The notes beneath the pieces are model-generated. The model saw only the letters and a list, made by a program, of their open reading frames with translations. It did not search any database and was not told the origin of the DNA. A stretch of DNA of 64,000 bases from Corydoras sp. C115. Lineage: Eukaryota; Chordata; Actinopteri; Siluriformes; Callichthyidae. The position numbers and the translations under genes were made by a program. The stretch spans positions 6,022,001-6,086,000 of the forward strand of contig JAFMOC010000003.1 in NCBI GenBank assembly GCA_019802505.1. Reading direction: 5' to 3'. This document shows, piece by piece, positions 56,647-64,000 of this stretch (its first letter is position 1; every line of letters begins with the position of its first letter).

Positions 56647-58154
56647 TAGGGCTGCAACTAACTATTATTTTGATAATCGATTAATCGGTCGATTATTTTT
56701 TCGATGAATCGGATAAATAAATAAAAAAATTCCATGTCTTTACATTTACATTTAATCATTTAGCAGACACTTTTATCCAAAGATGGATGTTTTTCAGTAA
56801 AATTATTCTATAGTATTGTATTATATATAGTAATTTTATTCAAAATGTTTAATTTAACATTTCCTGTAATAAATGAAAAGCACAATGAAAGAAATAGTGT
56901 ATCATCTAAACATCCTTCACTTATGAACCAAATATTGTCTGTTCGGTAGCGTATTGGAAAAAAAAAATTAACAAATGAACAAATGAACTAATTAACAATC
57001 AGCTATTGAAAAAAATTAATAAACAAATTAACCAGTTAACAAAAAAAAATACCTCGTGTGAAATGTCAACTGGACACCGGGACATATGTCCCTGCTTTGC
57101 ACAAGGCTTCCCGTTTGTCTCGACACGGTCTGAAGGCGCGCGGGGGGGGGGGGGGGGGGGACTTTTTTGGAACCTGAATATCAATTGGACTGGCGGTCCT
57201 GCAGGACGCCCTTAATGGACTCACATATAGTTTTCCAGTTGTTAGAGTTTTTCCATTTGTTAAATATCTGTACATAGCTGTCTTACATTGTTGTTGCTGC
57301 CTGGCCGCTCAAGGAGGATGAGTCCTCCACTGAGTCTTGGTCCTCCCAAGGTTTCTTCCTTAAATAACAACAAAGGGAGTTTTTTCTTGCCACTGTTGCT
57401 TCGGCTTGGTCTTTGGGGGTTTAAAGGCTTTTCATTATGTAAAGCTGCTTTGTGACAATGTACTGTTGTTAAAAGCGCTATATAAATAAATAACTTGAAC
57501 TTGAACTTCGGACTCTTTTGTAAACAGACTTGCGCTACTGCATGGTGCTTGTGGACTGTCACACAGCGCCGCGCACAGTGTCCCAGTGCCGGGACATTTA
57601 ATGATCCAGTGAAGGGAATTTAAATGGCTAAAGCTCATACTTTTACGCCGTGCGCATGTGCGCGTCAATCCCCCGCTCCCCTGCGGTGTGCTGCTATTGA
57701 TACGCTAAAAACCAGGACATTTCCTCACTTTAAAAAATAAACCGGGACGCCCGAGACAGGACGTGAAATACAACGGACGTTAAGACACGTTCTCTATTGC
57801 TGTTGTTATCCGTGGTGCTGCGTGCAGGTTACATCATGTTCGCAGAGCTGCATGTGTTCTTTATTTGTGTGCAGTGTGAAGCTCCCGCAGTTTGGATTTA
57901 AACAGAATTTTTTTTTCTGCGTTGACTGTTTCATTTCTACGATTTATCAACTTGTTTTGCAGACTCCGCCTCGTTCTGTTCAACCCGCTATTTGTTTCCA
58001 GCGTTATTGAAGCGCTGCAGGTGACGTAAGCGGTTACGACATTGCGAGTAACGTGGAAATAGTACGACCCAACGAATCGATAATGGAAATTCATTATCGA
58101 TACTTTGGATAATCGATTTTTTATCGATTTTATAGATTTGTTGTTGCAGCCCTA
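56647..58154. mobile_element. hAT element, complete ends, larger relative of the 39.9 kb copy
   Basis: Ends are TAGGGCTGCAAC and GTTGCAGCCCTA, with target duplications AAGGCTAC at 56639-56646 and 58155-58162. About 330 bases at the right end (57780-58154, with GAAGCGCTGCAGGTGACG) and the left end match the element at 39857-40515. The middle has a 19-base G-run (57142-57160) and the repeat described next. No intact transposase is seen, so it too is non-autonomous. Confidence 0.92.
57260..57512 (+). repeat. Interspersed repeat inside the hAT element
   Basis: GAGTCCTCCACTGAGTCTTGG, TTTTTTCTTGCCACTGTTG, CTTTGGGGGTTTAAAGGC and AAGCGCTATATAAATAAAT. The 3' half matches 28125-28270. It ends in AACTTGAACTTGAAC, as does the other copy. 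Confidence 0.75.
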
Positions 58155-58227
58155 AAGGCTACACAGTGTTAACACACATATACATTGTTTACAGTTGTAA
58201 TAACTCTATATAGGATTATACTATATA

Positions 58228-58433
58228 GGGCCATTTTAGATGGGGCAACTTAGAGCAGCCAATTTACTTTGAATTCATGTTTTTGGATTGTGGGAGGAAA
58301 CTGGTGGACCCAGAGAAAACCCAGCTTAGCACGGGGAGAACACAGAAAATCCACTTAAATTGGGATTAAAACTTGGGTCCCCAGAGCTCTGAGGCAAACT
58401 TGCTAACCACCAAGTCATCATGCTGAGCCCCTT
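58228..58433 (-). mobile_element. SINE fragment (5' half), diverged
   Basis: Minus-strand: GATGGGGCAACTTAGAGCAG, then TTGTGGGAGGAAACTGG, CACGGGGAGAACACAG and GCTAACCACCAAGTCATCAT (A-box region). The 3' half is missing. Confidence 0.8.
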
Positions 58434-59887
58434 GAGCAAATTATTTTTTTGAATTTGTGGAAATACGCTGTGCACAGTCCTTTCCTCTTCTCATATGACT
58501 TCAATTAGTTTTGAAAAGGCATGCATAGAAGTCCAAATCTATCTAATTTATTTTAAATCTGATAGGAATAACCAGTAAAAATGAATGTTTAAAAGCTATC
58601 TTTTCTTTGACAACGAGTCTTCACCATAACTAAACCTTAAAGTAGAATTTACAAGATGTCTCAATTTCACCCCCTTTTTCTAGCTTTTTATACAACTGTT
58701 CAAAATGCATTTATTCTTGCATACAGCATGTCACAAGTGCTCTTTGCTGTATCTAAGGCAGCCTAACTGTCTCTGATAGGAAAGTCATTTTCAGCTGTAA
58801 TTATTCTTAAGAACTTTTCCCTGCAGCTATAAAACCTCAGAATGATGCATGCCGCACTTGCTGTGGAATCATGCACAAAGCAATAGACCATAAAAGGGCT
58901 GAGTGGGACCATACAAATCTACAAGATTTTTTTTTCCTTTTTTTAACCTTCTCTTTAATTTTCAGGTTTTGATTATAAGAGCTTTCCCAGGAAAAGAGAA
59001 ATAAACTCTCTGCTTTAAGCAATAGGTACAGATTTAAAATCCCCTCACACACTTGACATGCATGTGATTTTTCAATGTCAGTCCAATCACTGGAAGCAGA
59101 AGGAGTATTTTTAGATAATAAACAACCTAGGCCATGCATCAAAACAAGCAAACATCATAAATAATGCATATATATATCTTGATAAAAAAAACAGATATAA
59201 TCATTCTGGGGATGAGTGAGAAAAGTAATAAATATTAGGGCTCTGGTTTCATTTTTAAATTGCACTGTGCATACTTGAAGCAGTGTGGCATAATTTGGCC
59301 ATTGCAGACAGTGAGATAATGAGCTTGATCCTTTTCTGAGATTTAATGAATACAGATCTTCAGGCTCTACTCCTGTGACAAATATGTAGTAAAGAAATTT
59401 AATAAAAGAGGCCTTTCAGATTATGAGCTTTGACTAACTTGAGGTTGTCTGTGCAATAAATGCATAATTTCATTAAATCTTTTATTTAATCTAGGGAGAC
59501 TGGACCTGGAAGCACAATGCCAAAAGGCTGCATATAAAGATTTTAAGCAACATCTGATGAGTAAGTAACTTGGTATAACTTGTCAATGACATTAAGAGAC
59601 ACAGAGTTAACAAATAGGGCCACATATTTAGTATTTTGTATTGAAATATATTTCGATCTCTATCACCTTTATCAATTGTTACCTGTTGAGTACAATAAGG
59701 TTGTCACCTTAATAAAATTGTTATGCTCAATTTCCAATCTGATTTAAATATATGTATAGGATTGAGAAGGATCTATTGGAATAAAATAAAATATAGAGTT
59801 ACGCTTTTTTAGAATCTGGTATATGTAATGCATTGTAACTGCATTCATAATGCTTTATGAAGTATTCATTAGTTCAATGTGAATTGG
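58434..59887 (-). other. Upstream or intronic sequence, no gene seen
   Basis: Repeat-poor, AT-rich. ORF 58837-59151 on the minus strand has no recognised domain. Confidence 0.45.
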
Positions 59888-59985
59888 ATGTTCTAAATTG
59901 CCCCTAAAAAGTGTCTGTGTGAGTGAGCGTGTGCTCAGCAATGGATTGTCGCCCTGTCCTGGATGTTTCTGGCCAGCCCCCGAGC
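59888..59985 (+). mobile_element. Short SINE fragment
   Basis: CTAAATTGCCCCTAAAAAG through GCCCTGTCCTGGATG, about 100 bases of the central body only. Confidence 0.75.
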
Positions 59986-61527
59986 ACATAAAGGAGAGTC
60001 TGGAATAAGTGCGAGTTACTAAGCGCAGAGATAAAATATACTACGGTACAAATCCACAACACCCAGGAAGCAGCAACAAAGAGGGGAACGACTCTTAGTG
60101 CTGTCACACCTATGCTCATCATTACTACACATATAACATTTCTGATTTAAAACATTATTTTGGTCCCACCCATCCTAAAATCAATTCATCAATAACATTT
60201 TGTGTTGTGAATGTTTGAAAATTTGTTTTTTTGTGTTCTCCAGATGGTGGATTTAATAACTTGAAAATGTGAAAAGGACCTTTAACTTAGAAGTAAGCTT
60301 GGACACCTTTATGAACTTGCAGAATATTACATGTCTTGATCTTGGTGTGATCGTTTTTGGTTGGTCTCTCCTGAAGTGTGTTGTAAGTGGTTTGTTTATG
60401 AATTTGTGTCCAAAGTTTTTTAAGCTTTTTTCAGCATGATAAACAGCTCAAAACTTTATTTGATGTTCTCAAAATTTTATTTGTTCCAATCATAATATAA
60501 GTCCATAAATGTGCTGCAAAGATAAGGCATTCATATATCTATCTGCTGTTAAAAAGGGGAGGGGGTATCTACTTACAATGTAATTTCATTGATTTGAAAC
60601 TTATGACTTTAATTTTACCTTTAAAGTATTATTAATGCTATCTACCCACATATTAAAATCAATATTTCCATTCCCAATCTCAATCTTTTTATGAGATAAA
60701 GTTACAGAACACCTTTCTTACTATCAATCTCTCTAGAACCATGTCCAGTTAATTCAGACACAAGCAACCCACCATGGTTTTCATTCTTAAGAAGACTAAT
60801 AATTAACCTGTCAAATTTATTTAAATGTCTTTAATACTTTGTCATCTACAGACTGGTTGGTGTATATCAAATCTATGACTCAAGAACCATGATGATGAAA
60901 AATGTGACCCCCCCACCTTTAATCACCTTTAACAAAGAAGCCATGTCTAAAAGAAATAAATATTACCATCCTGCGCAGTACACCCCCTGTGAAACCAAAG
61001 TAAAATCACAGTTTGTAGGACTATAGATGATATTCTGTCAGTGCTGCTTCATTTGACCTACTTAAAATCAGGAACATCTAGTCATGACAAAAATCAGGTC
61101 ATAGATAAAAAAAATAAAAATAATGCATTGCTGGATTATGCAAGAAATTTTAGAGGTACATTAGCAGAATAGACACAAATGTGTAAAGGTAGAGGATAGA
61201 ATGCATACCTTTCATGTAAGTAATTATTACTCAATATTAATCTGATTTAGTTCATCACTGTAGTTAAATCCTGACGACTAACCAGATGTTAAAATGATTT
61301 GGTAAAATGAAGTGTACTTTAATACTTTGTCTGCACATATAAATATAAGATTGCAGCAGGATTATCTAAGACATTATCTAAGCCTAGCCACAACTTTCTG
61401 GTATTTACAAGTCATTATGCTGGTTATTCTTAATTTCTCAGCTTTGTCAACAAAAAATGATACCCTGAAGCAGTGTCCCTGTGCATTTTTAGAAAATATG
61501 TAGAAATATGGAAGTCTTACTGTTTAG
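59986..61527 (-). other. Upstream or intronic sequence, no gene seen
   Basis: AT-rich without recognised repeat or coding block. Confidence 0.45.
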
Positions 61528-61745
61528 GAGAGTGGTAGCTCAGTGTTTAGGGAGCAGGGCTATCAATCTGAAGGTTGTGGGTTCAAATTACAGGTACACT
61601 GAACGTTACCAATATGGATGCTTAAGTAAGACACTTAAACCTCATTAATCCAGGGGTGCTGAATCAACCCTGTGTTCTGACCCCACCCGTCAATTTCGGA
61701 TACTTGTAGGTTGTTTTGGATAAAGACATCTGCTAAACAACCAAT
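61528..61745 (+). mobile_element. AFC-like tRNA-derived SINE, nearly full length
   Basis: GAGTGGTAGCTCAGTG (A box), CTATCAATCTGAAGGTTG, GGTTCAAATTACAGG (B box), CTCATTAATCCAGGGGTGCT, and the tail TTGGATAAAGACATCTGC. Clearly the same family as the copies at 25946 and 39749, with about 15-20 percent visible changes. Confidence 0.88.
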
Positions 61746-64000
61746 GTTAAGGTGCATTGTTTGTCATGTACATTATGCAAACAGCATAAATTCTTGATTG
61801 ATCAAATGCTTAATCACGCCGTGAAAAATATAATTCATAGAATTGTTCATGACAACATAAAAAACTGGATAAATAGAAAAATAAACCTCTGCAGGGTCCC
61901 CAAAAAGTAAGCATGTCGAATTTTGTGGTAATCAAAGCAATGGTGTTTTATATGGAACACGACACTCAAAATTTAATACATTAAATGCAGTTCATTAGAA
62001 GGTAATGTATGCAATTTTAGTGCTTTATCAACAAAAAATTGGATTTCATTGTAAATATTGTGATTTTGTATTACAGCCTAAAATAGCAACCCCGCAGTTC
62101 CTTTTTCATATACTGCAATGTCCTAGACAGTTTTTTAATATCTTTGAACATGTCAGTCACTTTAAAATCCTACAGGCTCTATGTCCTTCTATGTTTGGAT
62201 GACTAAACGTAACCATGATCACAGGATACAGGAGCATATCATGCAGAATAAAATTAATTCTTATGATGCTGTTGGTATAGCTTATAAAATAATTAGAAAT
62301 ATTAAGAATTAAAAAATTAAGTGGACTGAGTAGTTTATCATTTCAAGACTGCAAGCCATTTAGACCTGAAATTATGATATATGAAATTATCTACTTTGCA
62401 CACAGCATTTTCTTTGCTCTGGTGATGGATTGTCAGCTTTAATCCCATAATAAATTGGTTTGTAGTACATTTTGTTTTTCGTTTAAGTATAAAAGACACT
62501 TTTTGCCCTGACCTTCACATGCCATTGCTCAGCACTCTTCAGTAATGATAATTAAATCTTCTTTCTGAGCTCAACCCAATTGGAAGCCAACAATCAATCA
62601 TGATTCTAAAAACAAACCAATTCACTTATGGGCTGCTTTATTCTTCTAATTCACCTATATGGTGAATTATCGTCATTTAGTTTCACAAAGCAAACAAAAA
62701 CGGATCAACAGAAAATCAAACCTAAAAAGCATCCAGGGATCATCATGTCATGGCAAGACCAAAGTAATTCAGCAGATTTAGCTGGTCAATGTTTGTAATC
62801 TGGATTTAGTTTTTGTGGGTTTTTTGATAATTAGCAACAAAAATCTGTAATTACAATGAGTTCACCAAAGCCACTCTGCTATCAAAAAGACAAATTTTCA
62901 ATTTTATCACTTCCACATGCAGTAAAGTTGGACTTTGTAGTTCTAAAATTACAGACTGTAGTCCATCTGTCTGGGGTACAGTAAAAACTTTTTTGTCCCC
63001 TTTAATCTGTTCTCTAATGATCAGGACCCCAATAGTAGCACCAAAGAGCAGATAGTATTTGGTTGGTGCATTATTTTTATACCAGCAGTGTTTGTTTAAA
63101 TGAAACTACAGCAAAAATGTGTATACATTTTGCAAACTACTCAATGCTCCCTGTGTTGAAGATTTTATTAGAGTGGGTTAAGAGGTATGTGGACCACCTC
63201 AAACATATTACCCTGTGGTGGGTTTTGTTCATGTACAGATACACCTGATGTCATTTAATAATCTTACACCAAATGCATTTAAGTATGTATTATTGTTTTG
63301 CATTGTGGTGTTTAATTAAATTAATCCTGACACTTTATAATATAACCACATCACAATGTTACATGCAGTAGAGTGTGGCTTCATTCTAGGTTTTGCTACA
63401 GGCTAGAATAGTGCACCTTTAACTGTGGGTGAGCTTGAGTCATATGAATGTCAGCCTACTGTGCTGCAATGACTGACAGGAGCCTGTAAGAGAAATGGAT
63501 CCTATGAACTCTGATGTATTTCTTTTGTTTGTATGCTTGTTTTCATAGACTAAACTGTTTTATTCCTCAGTGTATCAGCATATCAGAGAGATATATGGAG
63601 ATAATTTAACCATTTAGCAATAATGGAACCCTACAGAGCATGACTTGGCAGCAAGTTTAGGATGACACACAAAATGGCAATCATCACTAAAGTGCAGTAA
63701 ATGAGCTAGGGTGTACCTTTGAAAATAGCACAGCTAAGAGTAAGTAAATTCAGATATGTTTCTTAGGCCAGTGTCAGGGCTCCATGTAGTGGATGCAGGC
63801 ATTTACTAGAAGACAAAAGAGCCTAAGTAAAGGAATTGCATAGGCTCATTTGGGATGGTGAATCTGCAACCTGCAGATTCCTGAAGGCTTGACTGTACAA
63901 AATGGGGAAACAATGCACTACAGTAGTCTGAGAAAAGATGTAGGTTCAAACTAACAGTCAATAGCTAGCTCAATCAGAAATGGTCTGATCTAATGTTATA
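61746..64000 (-). other. Upstream or intronic sequence, no gene seen
   Basis: About 2.2 kb of AT-rich unique sequence to the right edge. No mobile element, RNA gene or coding exon recognised. The non-coding first exon of brinp1 could lie here, but I found no CpG-rich promoter. Confidence 0.4.

Noticed and set aside
1..64000. Undescribed defence, phage or operon-like system
   Set aside because: The window is a vertebrate gene with introns full of transposons; there are no clustered intact genes on which such a system could rest.

Overview
The window is nuclear DNA from a bony fish (teleost). It is AT-rich and intronic, with long AT/AC microsatellites. It holds many tRNA-derived SINEs of the DANA/Mermaid type and a second SINE family ending in the GGATAAAAGCGTCTGC-type tail. 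It also holds hAT and Tc1/mariner DNA transposons and pieces of Ty3/gypsy-like and LINE retroelements. The lineage cannot be fixed from sequence alone; the SINE head and tail would suit an ostariophysan such as a catfish, but that is a guess.

The only host gene recognised is on the minus strand: the 5' coding part of brinp1 (BMP/retinoic-acid-inducible neural-specific protein 1). Three exons can be fixed to the base by splice sites and reading phase: 54240-54023 (start codon, signal peptide), 11383-11193, and 1915-1746. They join in phase (2, then 1, then 0) to give 193 codons, roughly the first quarter of a protein of about 760 residues, ending inside the MACPF domain. The remaining exons lie beyond base 1 of the window. 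The introns are about 42.6 kb and 9.3 kb. A splice acceptor at 54291 shows that the first coding exon has a 50-base leader and that a non-coding exon lies further upstream.

Region by region. 1-1.7 kb: dead Tc1 transposase and intron. 1.7-11.2 kb: intron with a SINE, a probable LTR between two AT tracts, a gypsy reverse transcriptase remnant and a CpG-rich LTR-like island. 11.4-17.2 kb: a fragment with 27-base coding-phase repeats, a hAT element with a broken BED finger, a GC-rich three-module minisatellite and a 5'-truncated Tc1 element. 17.9-31 kb: SINE-dense, with SINE-in-SINE and SINE-in-hAT nesting and an inverted duplication. 31-33 kb: diverged tandem duplication and a LINE end. 34.8-50 kb: LTR/primer-site remnants, a hAT element nested in a SINE, a templated insertion and a LINE reverse transcriptase remnant. 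51-64 kb: two hAT elements with perfect 8-base target duplications, the first coding exon, and repeat-poor stretches that may hold regulatory elements.

I found no undescribed biological system that I can defend. The best leads are structural: the three-module minisatellite that reads as one broken repeat protein with a membrane segment, the 102-base templated insertion between 41-base direct repeats, the inverted Y-SINE-X duplication, and two upstream ORFs in the brinp1 leader. All names are by recognition, without database searches.
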